Source: Pomphorhynchus laevis (lineage: Eukaryota; Acanthocephala; Palaeacanthocephala; Echinorhynchida; Pomphorhynchidae). From it: 64,000 nucleotides of DNA. Location: contig WNNJ02000564.1 in assembly GCA_012934845.2 (NCBI GenBank), forward strand, positions 1-64,000. Direction: 5' to 3'. Under the pieces are notes generated by a model. It saw only the letters and a program-made list of their open reading frames with translations. It had not been told where the DNA came from and searched no databases. Made by a program: the position numbers and the translations under genes. Positions 23,033 through 36,100 of the stretch are shown here, piece after piece; position 1 is the first letter of the stretch, and each line of letters opens with the position of its first letter.

Positions 23033-23081
23033 TAAATAAAGTTATACAAAAGGTACAATCTGATCATTTCATATCATAACA
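23033..23081 (-). repeat. Terminal direct repeat of the Gypsy-like element (5' side)
   Basis: 49 bp nearly identical to 19252-19300, beginning TGTTATGATATGAAATG on the element's strand. Homology between the two ends stops after this stretch, so the remaining LTR is either very short or was lost on the left side. Confidence 0.7.
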
Positions 23082-23400
23082 GACAGGTGTGGATTGTTGA
23101 ATCGATTGAACTGAGATGTTAATGGATATGATTTTGAGCGAAGGATATAAATTATTGAGAAGTGATATGGTGGAGGTATAGTAAGGAGTACGTGAAGAGA
23201 AGAAAGATGTATGATATGTATTTAGATGTGGGGATGAATATGAAAAATAAGGTACTTGATAAAGGCTTTTACTGTTTGCATTGTTAGGAAGATAAAGATT
23301 AAGGGAAGTTTTATCCGTAGTTTAACGAGGATTGTGTGTGAGAGAAGTTTCAAGAACGGGATTATACGATGCGAAGTCAGGTTTGATGCGATGGAAGCTT
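23082..23400 (-). mobile_element. Family A LINE copy A7, 5' part beyond the Gypsy insertion
   Basis: GTGGATTGTTGAATCGATTG and the following 80 bp match the 5' part of family A seen at 18985-19080 and 19140-19250, confirming that the Gypsy element landed inside a LINE. The rest (to about 23400) is unassigned 5' LINE sequence without a clear frame. Confidence 0.55.
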
Positions 23401-23804
23401 CAAGAATTATTGTCTAGAATTATCGACTGCAGTTAAACCTCTATATGTTGTAAGCTTCTTGAACGTATAATTATTCGCAAGATGCAATGATATTTTTATA
23501 AAGGTAATATTATTGTTCCCGCTTAACATGGTTTTTCGTAATTCCACGATGTCCAATCTATTATAGCTCATGATGACTTGTCCATAATTATTGATAAATG
23601 TACCCCTGTAGATATTTGTTTATTTTTTTCAAATTCATTCGTTACAGCTTCGCATGATTTACTCATCAAGAAATAAAAGGTTGCTGATTTAGATATTTGT
23701 ATTGTTCGTTGGATTAGAGCATTATAATCCGCTCGCCACTATTCCAGACGTGTTCATGATGTACTCTAGTTCTTACCCAAACATAGCTGGAGTTCCACAA
23801 GATA

Positions 23805-24000
23805 AGATAAAATAAATTTATTTTTGAGTGGCAAATGCGTGCCAACGGCGCGCTTACAGGCCTACTAATAAATTAGCAGAAGAGTTCAGCGTGTATGTTC
23901 AGTCCATACGTTAATATTGTTCGTTCAGGTCGATCGTTTACTTTATTCGTTCAATCAGTTAGTTCTATCAGTTGGTTCAGTCCGTTCATTCAGTCCGTTC
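23805..24000 (-). mobile_element. Family A tail plus TTCGTTCAGT-type repeat, inserted in B2
   Basis: The family A 3' tail is read on the minus strand (hairpin arms 23837-23843 and 23847-23853), followed upstream by about 110 bp of degenerate words such as GTTCAGTCCGTTCATTCAGT. It splits the GVPQ/GT reverse-transcriptase motif of B2. The short body with a simple-repeat head and a LINE tail is SINE-like. Confidence 0.5.
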
Positions 24001-24589
24001 GTAATGGTACAAGGTACCATTATTGGCCCGATTTTGTTTAGCTTATACATTAATGTGCTACCTACTCTTCTCTATCACTGCTGCACGCGAACGACATGAA
24101 AATATGGTGCAGCAAACATTCATCTTCCAACGGGAGATATATACCGTATGTAGTTGGGCTTAACGGTGTAAGCTGGGAATTAACATAAGCAAATGTGTAT
24201 TTATGCATATTTCCAAAAGGAGGCTTCTAGTTGATATATGTAATTGGCTCAACGGCGTCGAAATAAATCATGCTTTTAAGCATAAGGACCTCGGTGTTTG
24301 GATCAGCTCTGATCTTTCCTCGCACATGAACTCGTCGAGCGCTTTTCTGATTGCAGTTCGTCAGTGTTTAGTTCCACTTGTATTTGGTTGGTACTGTAAA
24401 TTCTTCTCTATTGCTGACCTAGTTGTTATCCAATTACAATCAGTTAGCGAGGACGTCTCGGAGATATAGTTAAACATGCTACTTAGGCCGATCAAAATTT
24501 TGAACATATTTCGTACGTCTAACGCCTGAATATTTTTGAAGTTCCTACATTACGGTATATGCGTGATCGTGTATATTTAATCCTTGTAT

Positions 24590-24995
24590 AATAATACAAT
24601 AATTTATTTAACGTGGCAAATGCGTGCAAAATGCACGCTTACATGACCACTAACAAACAAAAAAAGAACATCAAAAGTCACAGATAATTAGTTAATTTTT
24701 GAAATGGAATTGGATTTGGCGTTTGAAGCACGGCATATATGTTGATTGGCGGATATGAATAGGCAGTTGATTCCACAAGAGAGGAGCAGCCACAACGAAA
24801 GAGCGGAAGCCAAAAGAGGTAGAGTAGATTGGGACATGTAAAAGAAGGGAATTACGGGAACGCAGAGCACAATACACAGTACGAGAATTGTCGAGAAAAG
24901 GAAGGTTGAGAAATGAAGGGGTATGAGAAGTTATAAGGCGAAAAGCAATGATAAGAAAACGAATTTGAACACGACAATAAATGTATGGCATATAC
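24590..24995 (-). mobile_element. Family A LINE 3' end, copy A9
   Basis: On the minus strand, the last part of ORF2 (SRNSLLLHVPIYSTSFGFRS, then LLWNQLPIHIRQST) runs into the family tail with hairpin arms 24622-24628 and 24632-24638. It is nearly identical to copy A3 over its length, so this is one of the younger copies. A 5'-truncated insertion in B2. Confidence 0.75.
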
Positions 24996-25329
24996 TTCAC
25001 GACATAAGTCATCCTGTTAGTAACTTCAACGCTTAAGAGATTTGCATCACTTGCCCGGTAACCCTCTGATGCTATAAACTCATCGAATCAAGCACACCGG
25101 ATATATCGCCTATCGAATCGTGTTGTTGGACTTTGGAACAGATTTCTGCCATCAACAGTCCGCTCATATATACTGTAAACGAGTTTAAGAAGTGCCTGGA
25201 CAGATACACATTATATGGTTATTAGACGATTTATATTGGATTAATGCTTTGTTGAGACATGCATGTAATTAATTTAATTTTTTTCGACCTAGAGGTTATG
25301 GAATTAGGATCCTTCGATAACAAGATTTT

Positions 25330-26240
25330 GAAGATCAAAAAAACTTGTAGACGCTAAGAGAGAGTTTATTCGTCGAAACATGGAAGATGAATCCAACCAC
25401 ATGATCCAAATTTTTTATGTTGTGCGGAGGCGTTTGCAAATTTAATGGAAGGCCTATTAAATCCTCAGAGATACCCACGTTTCAGTGGGCTATTGTAAGT
25501 TTCCGAAGTATAATAGTTGTATCTCTGTTGAAAATTTTGGCTATGTAGATTGTTGTTTAGAAAGATATATTTCAACTGCTTATAAAAATGATGGGCTGGT
25601 AAACAACACTGATAAACCTCCTTTTATTGTATAGTATTCTAATGTACGTAGCTTGTTTTATAAGTTTGATGAAATTACATGTCTTAAACCTCTTTGTGAG
25701 TTTTTACAGAGACATGGTTTGTTATTCTGTATAGCCGACAATGAAATATCCATCCATGACTGCGAATTTTGTAGAAGTGATATAACTTCAAAGAGAGACC
25801 GGGGCGTCATTGCATATGCTCGCAGCGATTGTACTTTTACGATGCTACAAATTTTTATCGATTTATTTAACAATAATGAGGCTATGATTATGAAATTACG
25901 CTGACCATTAACAACTATTGTTATATTTATTTATCGCAGTCCATGTTCGGACATCACAAGTCTTGTTGTTTTGTTTCAAAAATTTGTTGAAAATATTGTA
26001 TTAATACTGGGTGATTTTAATATACCAAGAGAAGATTGGAATAGCTACACAGCAAAATAATCAGATTCGGGGACTTCTAATCTACTCAACTGCATAAATG
26101 ACCTGTATGTTACACAGCATGTTTTCTCCTCCACTAGATATTCTTATTTGTCGAGCTTCATTCTAGACTTATGTCTTTCTATGCAAAGTGATATAGTAAA
26201 TAAGATGGTAATCCCATTGGCTCTTCATATCATGAATTTT
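25330..26240 (+). mobile_element. Family B LINE endonuclease fragment B3
   Basis: + strand wording of an APE-type endonuclease: VRSLFYKFDEITCLKPL at 25635-25690, RGVIAYARSD at 25803-25830, VLILGDFNIPREDWNSYT at 26000-26050, and RYSYLSSFILDLCLS at 26140-26180 (equivalent to the SxIDL block). Reverse transcriptase is absent. It is broken on the right by copy A10. Confidence 0.65.
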
Positions 26241-26261
26241 TATAAATACACCTAACTATAA

Positions 26262-29200
26262 AAAAGATTTATTTTTACGTGACAAATGCGTGCGGCGCAC
26301 GCTTATGTGACAACAACAAACAACAAAAATCTAAATAGTGTCGAGGAGGTGGTACGGAGGCGGCATTTTAATGTAATAAATAAGGGAGTGCGGCGGACGT
26401 CGACTAAGAGCTGATTCCAGCAAGTGGGGCGGCGACGAAGGATCGAAGGCCGTAGTTGTTAGAGTAATTGGGAACGTAGAGTAAGAGGGAATTACGGGAA
26501 CGCAGTGATAGAGGAGGTGAAGCGAGTGTCGTCTAAGAAACGGAGGTGGATGAACGATGGGGAGGCAACAGCGATAAGACGAAAAATTACGAGAAAAAGG
26601 CTCAGTTGTGTGCGGATGTTGATAGTAGGCTAGGAGAGTTGAGCAAGATATGTGGATGTGTGGTCAAAGCGACGAAGAAGTAGGAGCATTCGAACGGCGG
26701 AATTGATGATGTGTTGTAGGGGTAGTATAATGGATTTTGGAGAATTGGCGAAAAGGCTGAGGCAGTTATCGATTTTAGGGAGAATAAGCGATTGAAGAAG
26801 AGACATAGAGGAACGGCAGTCGATAAGGGGGCGGATACGGCGCATGTCGCGGAGAATTAAGTTAGACGAGCCAACCTTGTCGCGGACGAAGGGTTTAAAG
26901 GAAAGATGATCATCGAAATAGAAGTCTAAGAAAGTGAGATAGTGGACTACGGGGTGATTAATGAGGCAAGATATACAGGGGGAGGAGATATTTTAGGTTG
27001 ACGTTGGATGATCCACATTATTTTAAACTTGTCTGGGTTTAGAACGAGACGAAGATGGGAGATACTTTTGTTGATAGAAGAAAGACAGTTGTAGGCAGAA
27101 GTCGCGATAGTGTATGCGATGGGCGGGTGCATGAGCATATATGAGGACGTGATCGGCGTATTGCATGACGTTAAAGGAGTAAGGTTTGATAAACGGAGAT
27201 AGATCGCGGAGTAGAAGAGACAAAATCAGTGGTCCTATGACTGAACCTTGTGTGATCACGCAGAAAATAGTAATGTGAAGAGAGAATGATGAATTAGAAC
27301 AGACGCGAAAAGAACGGTCGGATAGATATGAGGCAAACCATGCTACGGAGGAAGAAAAGCCGTAATCATAACGAAGGCGAGAAAGGAGGATAAAGTGGTC
27401 GACAATGTCGAAGGTGGAGGAGAGGTCGAGAGAGATAAGAACACTATATCAAGCCTTGTCACGAGAAATTAGTAGGTCGTTATAAACTTTCATACTGGCG
27501 ATTTATGTGGAGTGATTAGAGCGGAAAGCGGATTGGAAATGAGGGTAGAGATTAGATGAAGATAGATAAACGTTGATATGTATTAAGATAAGGCGCTCTA
27601 AGAGCTTGGAAAGAGTAGGTAGGAGTGAAATGGAGCGATATCTAGAAGGAATTGAGGGGTCGATAAATTGTTTCTTAAGGATAGGACGAACGATGGTAGA
27701 TTTCCATTGTGAATGAAATATACGACTGCGGATGGACGAGTTAAACAAGGTGGCGAGGAAAGGGGATATCGATGAGCATATGGATTTAAGTATAGGGGTA
27801 GCCAGTGGATCGGCAGATGAGGTTTTGCTAGTCAAGGACATGAGGACACATGAGACTTCGGCAGGTGAGACAGGGAGAAGATGAAAGAGTTCCGGAAGGA
27901 TGACGTGAGACGGCTAGCAGTGAGATGAAATGGAGACGGGTTTGTGAGAAACCAACGTTTATACTTTGGTCTAAAGAAATGACGAATAATCATGGGGATT
28001 GATGTTGCAAGACGAAGAGGAGCGAGAAAGGACTGAGTTAAAGTATGCCATAGAGTCTTAGATTGAAATAAAATGATGATTTTATGCTGCCAGGAGGAGT
28101 TGCATTTGGTACGTTGTAGGTTGAGATTAGACTGGCGAAGAGCAAGATAGGAATCACGGAGTGAGTGAGCGGATATCACGTCTAAGAGAGCGGTGATAGA
28201 CTCGAAAAGCATGACGCAGTCGACGCTTTGATAATAGGCATTGGATGTTAAACCATGGGGCACGGTGCAAAAGACGGGAGGGTGAGGCTTAAAAGGCGTG
28301 AAGATCTAGAGTGGTTGTGAGTTTATAATCGAAAAGAGTGGCAAGATCGTGAGGAGAGGATGATGTTATTGTGTGAGAAGATAGAGACGATTTAAGTAAG
28401 GCGCAGTGGAGAAGGACGAGGTCAAGTTTTCTCCAAGAGCTACGTAGGATGGTAGTGTTTGATGTTGGTTGTGTTTGGAAGAGATTAAGGGTGAAGAGAA
28501 AGTGATCGGATAGATCAGGATCGAGATGGACAGTGAGGTGTAGGCATAAAAATGGTCGGGGACATCGATGATGTTGAATGCCCCGCTAAGGATATGTGTG
28601 TGGTCAGTAGATATAAGTTTGAAGTCGTAGTTTGATAGAATGATGATAAACCAAATGAGATCGATGGAAGATGGGCGGTCAAGGCGGATATTTATGTCGC
28701 CCAAAACGAGTGAGTGGTGTATGACAAATAACAGTGGGACTGGAGGTCAGCATGTTTGGTAAAAAATAAGGAGGTAGGAGCTGGTGAACCAGGACGTTAT
28801 ACTATGTCGAGATCCACAGTGATCGGGCTGTAAGAATGACAAGTAAGCAATTCAAAATAACAAGGACTGAAACGGGTATTGATTTTGCGAAGATACATGG
28901 GTGCCTCGCGAATGCGACAATGCCGCCATAATTATAGAATTTAGAAGAAGATAAGCTGAGGTGGCGGGCGTATTCGACTAGTGAGCAACGGCAGAGAGCA
29001 GACGGCGAATGGAGAGGTCGTCGGAATCAGAGTGCCAGGATTCGTTGAGGCAAAAGAGATTGATAGATTGCTTGGTGAAGAGGTTGAGGATGATATCGGA
29101 TTTATGTAGAATAGATCTTGTTTTGTAGAGACCGATGCGGTAGCAGCGTGTCGTGGGTATAAAGGCTAGTGGGGATAGAGCGCAATCGAATTTTGGGACG

Positions 29201-29735
29201 GATGTGGACAACTTGAAAATTTCCGTCGATGTTTCGGATGGAGAGTGATGTTTCGTCGTTTTCCTCGCGACGGCGTTTTTTGATGCAGGCAGATGGGAGT
29301 TGAGCGATTTCGGAGGTGGTGCGATTGGGCAAAATGCGAGTGACTGAAGAGGACATTAGTTTGAATCGTTGGGAGAGGACAGAATACGCGTGAGAGCGAT
29401 GCTTGAAGACAATTTTTAGAAGTGGGGACTGCGAAGGATTAGATTGAGAAGATTTGTTTAGGCGGATGAATGCGACAGGAGAGATGTTGTCGAAAAAGGA
29501 TGATTTATCCGCAGGAACAAGAGACGAGAGGATGAATCTGTAGGCGGAAACATCATGGTCAATACGTGCTTGTGGATATAAGGAGATGGAAAGAGTGATA
29601 TTAGTGACGATGACGCAACGATCGCGAGGAAGAAAGCGTTTCCGTAAAGGAGGACGAGTGACGTGAGTGGTGAGATCACGATAGGATAGCTGGAATTTGA
29701 AATAGCTGGATTTTTGTTTTTTTTTCATTAACTTT
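26262..29735 (-). mobile_element. Family A LINE copy A10, longest copy (ORF1, EN, RT, tail)
   Basis: The most complete family A element. On the minus strand: ORF1 (29728-29102) with RDRCVIVTNITLS, then FIRLNKSSQSNPSQSPLLK; endonuclease (29211-28370) with INLFCLNESWHSDSDD and a degenerate LGDINIRLDRPSS; reverse transcriptase (28263-26550) with KTSSADPLATPILKSICSS and QYADHVLIYAHAPAH (YADD mutated to YADH); C-terminal block; and a 3' tail with hairpin 26288-26293/26297-26302. It is about 3.45 kb, short for a CR1-like element, and its 5' end may be truncated. Inactive, with many frame changes. It serves as the reference for deletions and insertions in the other copies. Confidence 0.85.
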
Positions 29736-30112
29736 GTGTGGTATATGTCGATGATTCTACAATCATTCTTTTAATGACGCAGGTTTAAAGAAATTATCTG
29801 TAATGCCAGCCGAAGCTTCAAAAGATTATATGACTTGTTTAAATGACTAGTATAATTGGTTTTAATGACAAGTTAAAACTTGTAAAACTCATCCAGTCAT
29901 CTTTATTTTTATCCATGCAACTTAAAATAGCTTAAGAGACTGGCTGATATTGCACTTTATTTTGTAAAATCGACGCAACTATAAATCATGCTTCACTATA
30001 ATATAATCGTATATATTATTTATCATTTTTACCTAAATTTTACCTTAACAATTTAATTTTTCAATTCACATTGCGTCTGCTAATATTAACGAAATACCTT
30101 TTTTCTAACTAG
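29736..30112 (+). promoter_or_regulatory. 5' flank of the PRPP synthetase gene
   Basis: AT-rich sequence without an open frame. It ends in TTTTTTCTAACTAG directly before the start codon, which looks like a splice acceptor, so an untranslated upstream exon or a trans-spliced leader is likely. No TATA box stands out. Confidence 0.4.
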
Positions 30113-33100
30113 ATGTCACGGATGACGATACTCGGTGGGTCGTCACACCCGTCGTTCGTGAATGCAGTTTGTGATTATCTGTACATAAAACGAGGAAAAC
30201 TCAATTCTACATATCTGTATAATGGAGAAATCTCGTAAGTCTTTTTAACAATTTATATGCCTCATATTTGGATTTAATTGCTTTCATTTTTGAGTTAATT
30301 CTTTTGCCTACTCTTATAGTCTACACTGTAAATTTGATTTTTAAAAAGATTCGTTAACAAGTTAAATATTATTATTTAATATTATATATTATCAATAAAG
30401 TTTTAACAATAATTTATATTAAAATAAATTTTATATTTCTAAAAAACCAGATCGATACACAATATGTCTAGGCTACAGTTCCAATAGGACGAATATTTGT
30501 TTAATGTTTTTATCTGTAACAACTATTTTTAAAAATTCATTTTTGAATATTTAAGTTTTTTGATATGATATATTCAAGTATATATAATTATATATTTATA
30601 TATTTAAGTTTATATGTATTATTGTATGATAATAATATCTATACCTTCGTTATGCAAAAATATACGAACTGGAAAAAGGCGATATTTAACTAAACATCAC
30701 CCTTTTTTGGTATGATATATATAATATGATATATATTGAATATAATATATATTTTTTATATATTCATATATTTAAGTTTTTGATTTTTTTCTTGTATTAT
30801 TTTTTTGTGAGTGGTCAAAACAGCCTTATGGCTATGACCTGTAATAATATATTTATATATTTAAGTTTTTTATTATGATGATGGACGTTATAGATATTAT
30901 GATATTATTTCACCCTAAAATTAAATTTGCCAATTCAAAAGGAGTAGCGAATCTATACCTATAAAAGATGTTGATTGAAGAACGTGTAGCTAAGCAAGCA
31001 AGATGGATTGACCTATCCCGCATAGAGAAAGGAACAATATATAAATCAATAAGGGAGAGATTGTATCTTCTTATCCACAAAGATGGATAAGAAGATACAT
31101 GGATTATCCACTGCAGCATCGAGAACAGCATATAAAACTGACCAAATGTACGCTAATTGCTTCAATGACTCTACGGTATTTCGTATTTGCTTTACTAAAG
31201 GCTATATATTTTACCATTAGACTATTTAACCCGGGCACGTCACCGGATTATTTTTAAATAAAAATATTCTTCTTGCAACATTGATACCAACAATATTGTT
31301 GGTATTAATGTTGAATATATCAGAATTGTTGTTTAACCAATTCCGAGTTAATGTCACCCAGATAATCAGGAACAATGTTTTTATAAGCCATGCCTGAATG
31401 CTTGATGGCCGAGAAGGAAACCCTTTTAAAAATAATTGTTCTATATTATTATTTTTAAGCAAGTTTGATAAATTTTATATTTATAAAAAAGTTATTAATT
31501 TTATTATTACAAGTTATCAAAGAAAAAGTTTTTCAACTAAAATAATTTTTATTTTCTATTAATTTGTTAAAATGATTTGAAATTCTTAAATCATTTTCAA
31601 TAATTTGAAAATGTCCATTTTCAATGCCGTCCTTTATCCGTATGTTAAAAATACCCGCATTGATTTACGAATATATTTTTGATTGATCATCTTCTGAGAT
31701 TTTAAAAAATTCAAAAATACTTATCTTTTGTAGACTTTAATCTCAATTTCTTTAATTTTTGTATGGTCTATTCATCAGTCACCTAATATTCCAAATGGTA
31801 GTAATCTACGCTCTCCAACTATTATAAGATATAGAGTCAAATATAATTGGAAAATTCTAACTTGGCGTATCAAGCTATTCACATAGCTTGTTATACCCTT
31901 TTACCTCTTCCGCACCTGTGTGCATATAAAAAAGAAATAAATTTTGATATGCCATAACATTGTGTAAGGCTTCCTTATTATCTCAATTGTTGATTTTCAA
32001 AAGGGAGTGTGAGACAATTCCGCGTGAATTATGTACGCAATCATTTCTAGCCAGACGCGGTAGAACGACGATAATAGTAGCAAGTACCGTTTCGTCATCA
32101 CAATGACTCATCAAATGCCAGATCCGTTTCACTGCTGGATACAGAGGAGGACTGGCAGACGGCACACGAGTCATGTGTATGAAATACCAGAAAGATTTAT
32201 GGTAACTTCACATTGCTTGCTAAATCAGCACTACTGTTTCGCCAAATAGGATCATTAGCAAAAGTACTGACAAATGCCAGCGCAGGTCTCTTTTTATCGG
32301 CTAATATATTTTTTAATTTTGAAGAGAGAGTGTGAGACCATTCCGCGTGAATTATGTACGCAATCATTTCTAGCCAGACGCGGAAGAATGACGATAATAG
32401 TAGCAAGTACCGTGTCGTCATCACAATGACTCATCAATGCCAGATCCCTGCCACTGCTGGATACATAGGAGGACTGGCAGACGGCACACGAGATGACGTG
32501 TGCCGTCTGATGACGTGTGATGACGAAACGGTACTTGCTACCGTTCTTTCGCGTCTGGCTTCAATGATAAAAAATAAAATATTTAAGGATTCTGTTAATT
32601 CAATTTTATCAATATTTTTATATTTGCTTGATGGTTTAATTTTTGTTAGATAGGCGTTATAGTTATTATAACATATGTATATCTTTTTCAGAATATAAGA
32701 TTAATTAATTTTACTAACGCTTCTTTAATATCTACTAAATCTAGATTTGTATAAAGCGTACTAAAATCGTATGTATTTATATTTTAAAAATTTATTAATT
32801 TTGTCTGATCTAAAGTTTCTTTTGTAGAATTAATACTGAAATTGTGTTTTATACCAGTATTAATTTCAATTACTTTACAATATTTTTTGAAGTGTGCTTT
32901 AATTACTTTAAGTATTTTATTTATATAAACAGAAAGTGGTTTTAATGTACATTTAAACGCACTACATATGAACCTAGGTTTTATTGGATTTTTGTGTAAT
33001 TTTGGATTCCAATATAATATAGGTATAGTTTTATTATCTAATTCAACCTTTATACCCTTTTTATCCATTATAGAACAGTGACTTGTAATAATTGTTTCTA

Positions 33101-36100
33101 AACTCAACTCACTACGTTCATATGTTGGATTTACATTTAAATCATTAGAATTAACCTCTTTCATTAGTATATCATAATAAAGCTTTTTGCATATGAAGAC
33201 AATGTTATTACTAACTTTATCAATAGTTGTTATTATATAGTTATCCTTTAATTTAGTAAGTTCTTTATACATATCTTTATTAATTTTATCTTTCCTTTTA
33301 TAATTGTTTGTTATTTTCATTTTATTTTTAATTTTATCAAATATATAATCTTTCCAAATTTTTATCTTAGATATATTCGAGCTTTCACTATTAATCAGCT
33401 TACTAAAGTAATCATTTAAGTTATTATATAACGAATTATAAATTTTATTTTTGTCGTAATTTATGTAATTCTTAATGTAATTTATTAATTGCAACATATC
33501 TTTTGCTAGTAAAAACGGTTAGTTTCTATAATTCAGTCAATGTTTTCTTTCAGCTTTGCTAGATTTTAGCAAAACAATTTAAGTATTTCTTCCTAAAAGT
33601 AATGAGAGTTTTAGTAGATACAATAACGGGCACGACTTTATAACGAATCAGAATAAATTTAATATTTAATATCTATTTATTTGAATCGATAATTATTTTG
33701 AATTGTTTAACTTCTTGAATAAGTACGTAGCAATTATATTTACCTGTTGCCATTCTTAATTTATAGTGTGGAGCTTCATGAATCGGTGCGTGGTAGTGAT
33801 GTTTACGTTATTCAATCCGGTTGCGATGATATTAACAGTAACCTTATGGAACTGCTACTTATAATCGACGCTTGTAAAAATGCATCAGCTAATCAGATAA
33901 CAGCGGTTATACCCTGCTTTCCATATGCACATCAGGATATCAATACTAAGGTAGGCAAGTGTCAAAGGGCTGATAATTTGTGTATGAATTAAAATGTCTA
34001 GTCTAGAAGTCCTATAACAGCAAAACTCGTAGCCAACATGCTTAGCTCAGCTGGATGCAATCATATCATTACGATGGACTTACACGCATCACAAATTCAG
34101 GTATTTAATTTTATTTCCTGAATATTATAACATACGAAAATTTTCTCGGATCCACACATCTACTGGTCTTAATTCTCATTGCTACCTATTTCATCAATAG
34201 TAAAATATGTCTACTTTTAAAAAATATTCAAGTTCTTAGTACAACTAACAATCGATATTTTGTCAGTTCTTTATTGACATTTCCAGGGTTATATTTATTC
34301 AAATAATTTCGACATAGAGCTGATGAAATATCTTTTTCTGATGTTAAAATTATCCCAAAGCACCGCCTGTTTAGCTTTGAAATTCATATGTTTTTATCTT
34401 TTATATTTTTATATTTAAATTGAAATATAATTTTTTACTGTCCAATGATACATTTGATGCTCTCGATTACAGGACGTTTAAACAACGAGAGAAAATAAAT
34501 TAAAGATTATTTTTCGATGAGTAATCATCTTTAATTTATTTACTCTCGATGTTCAAATGCCCGGTACAATAATTTTTTACATTGAAATTGGACTGATAGA
34601 TTACATGTATATTAATGAAATTCAAATTGTGAAGGTTTAATGTCATGCCGCTTCGATGTTAAGCATTAATATTTCGGTTGATAATATTCCGATCACATAA
34701 AAACGTTTTGAGAGATAATATACATAACTAACGGCTGTTGTGGAAATAGTCATTCGCGATATATTTATTAAGAAAGTCAACTAAGCGTTTTTAACGTCTT
34801 CGAATGGCATCTCATGCTTTATTAAATATGCGATGCTGTCCTTGTAATGGACCCTCCGCAGTTTGTAAGGCTTGCGCTTGTGTTCGCAGCGGTCAAAACT
34901 GTACCAATTGCATTGTTTCGAGATGTTCAAACTGTGGTTCAGGTGCTACTATCAAACTAAACGATATTTCAGTCGACAGATCGGTGATCAAGTTGCCAAC
35001 AGTTCACTATGCACCTTAGCAGCTTCCAGTCGAGCACAATTTTTCTTTTGCATCAAACTGATCTTAGTATGTTTGCTACAGGCTTATAAGATACAGCTGA
35101 TTTCGTAACCCTTGATATCAAATGCTCAAGTCCTGGTTACACTATGAGAGCCAATGTAAAACTAACCGTTGCGTTTATAAAGGTTTCTTTCTGCGGGAGT
35201 TCAACTGTGGATATTGTTCAACAAAATGCTTATCATCTCAATTGAAGAAGTTGTTGAGCGCTCACCAATCGAAATCGCTGAGTTGACGACATAGCTTAAA
35301 AATCTGAAGAATAATATTTTGAAATAACTTTATCTGATAGTGGAGAATTTAGTATAGCGTATTTTTGCAGGTGCGGTTCGACGGGAGGTTGTAAGATCTG
35401 TTTTCGCAGCCAATCATTTGAACAAGGGTCTGGCCCCGCTTAAATTCTTGCAAGAATGTGATGAGCAGCCAAACTGTTCGTGTAATGTAATCATTAGAGG
35501 GTTACCTGTTTCATCGAATGATCAAGACGTCGTCAAAAACATTTTCTCTGATATCAGGATAAATTTATCGACATGTCGGTATTTTTGACTCAAACAATGT
35601 TCAGCTAAACGAACTGATATTCATCCATGGTTGCTTGTTTCAACTGACGAATTGATATTACGTCAAGCACTTTCTTATTCTAGTAAGCTACTAAATCCAC
35701 CTAGCTTTTCCAGAATCTAATTAATTCCTGATCTGTCACCAGTATAACGTGATGCCTACAAAACTCTCCCTGCTTAACTTAACGAAAAACGAAACTGACC
35801 GTTTCTCTACTTTCAGTATACGTAATAACAGTGTTATAAGATCTCGTTAACTGAAAATAAACCTAGACAATAACAACACTGCGAGTTTATCCAGATCCCA
35901 CATTTGACTATAGAATCCTTCAAATCCAGTATATCCACCATTAAATCTGCCGGTATATCTTCCAGTATATCCTTTAGTATATCCTCCAGTATATCCTCCT
36001 GTATATTCTCCAGTATATCCTCCAGTATATCCTACAGTAAATCCTGTAGTATATCCTCCAGTAAATCCTACAGTATATCCTCCAGTATATCCTCCAGTAT

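Larger units (their letters stand above)
19252..23081 (-). mobile_element. Gypsy-like LTR retrotransposon fossil (CsRn1/Ty3-like)
   Basis: A minus-strand element inserted in LINE copy A7. Parts in order from the right: terminal repeat (23033-23081), gag with two CCHC knuckles (CIFCGG and CHSCGKSGHFANVC) and a retropepsin block SLLDTGSSDNFID (about 22.7-21.9 kb), reverse transcriptase with YAYLDDIIICGRS (about 21.7-21.1 kb), RNase H (TVEIDASYSSIGAVL), and integrase with an HHCC region, a DQGSCF block and NGQAERYVGLIWKTIQ (about 20.5-19.7 kb). Next come the GETTHERIF wording typical of such integrase ends and the left repeat (19252-19300). A shared 49-bp direct repeat starting TGTTATGATATG on the element's strand marks both ends. 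No envelope gene. It is lightly broken (a few breaks), suggesting moderate to young age. Confidence 0.85.
23405..25215 (+). mobile_element. Family B LINE fragment B2 with two nested tail insertions
   Basis: A + strand polymerase: CKLLERIIIRKM near 23450, YPNIAGVPQ at about 23800, then (after an insertion) GTIIGPILFSLYINVLP at 24005-24065, a thumb block HKDLGVWISSDLSSHMNSS (about 24280-24330), and the C-terminal NRVVGLWNRF and VNEFKKCLDRYTLYGY blocks (25110-25215). It is interrupted between GVPQ and GT by a minus-strand family A tail piece (23805-24000) and again by a minus-strand family A 3' end (24590-24995). Many frame changes; old. Confidence 0.7.
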
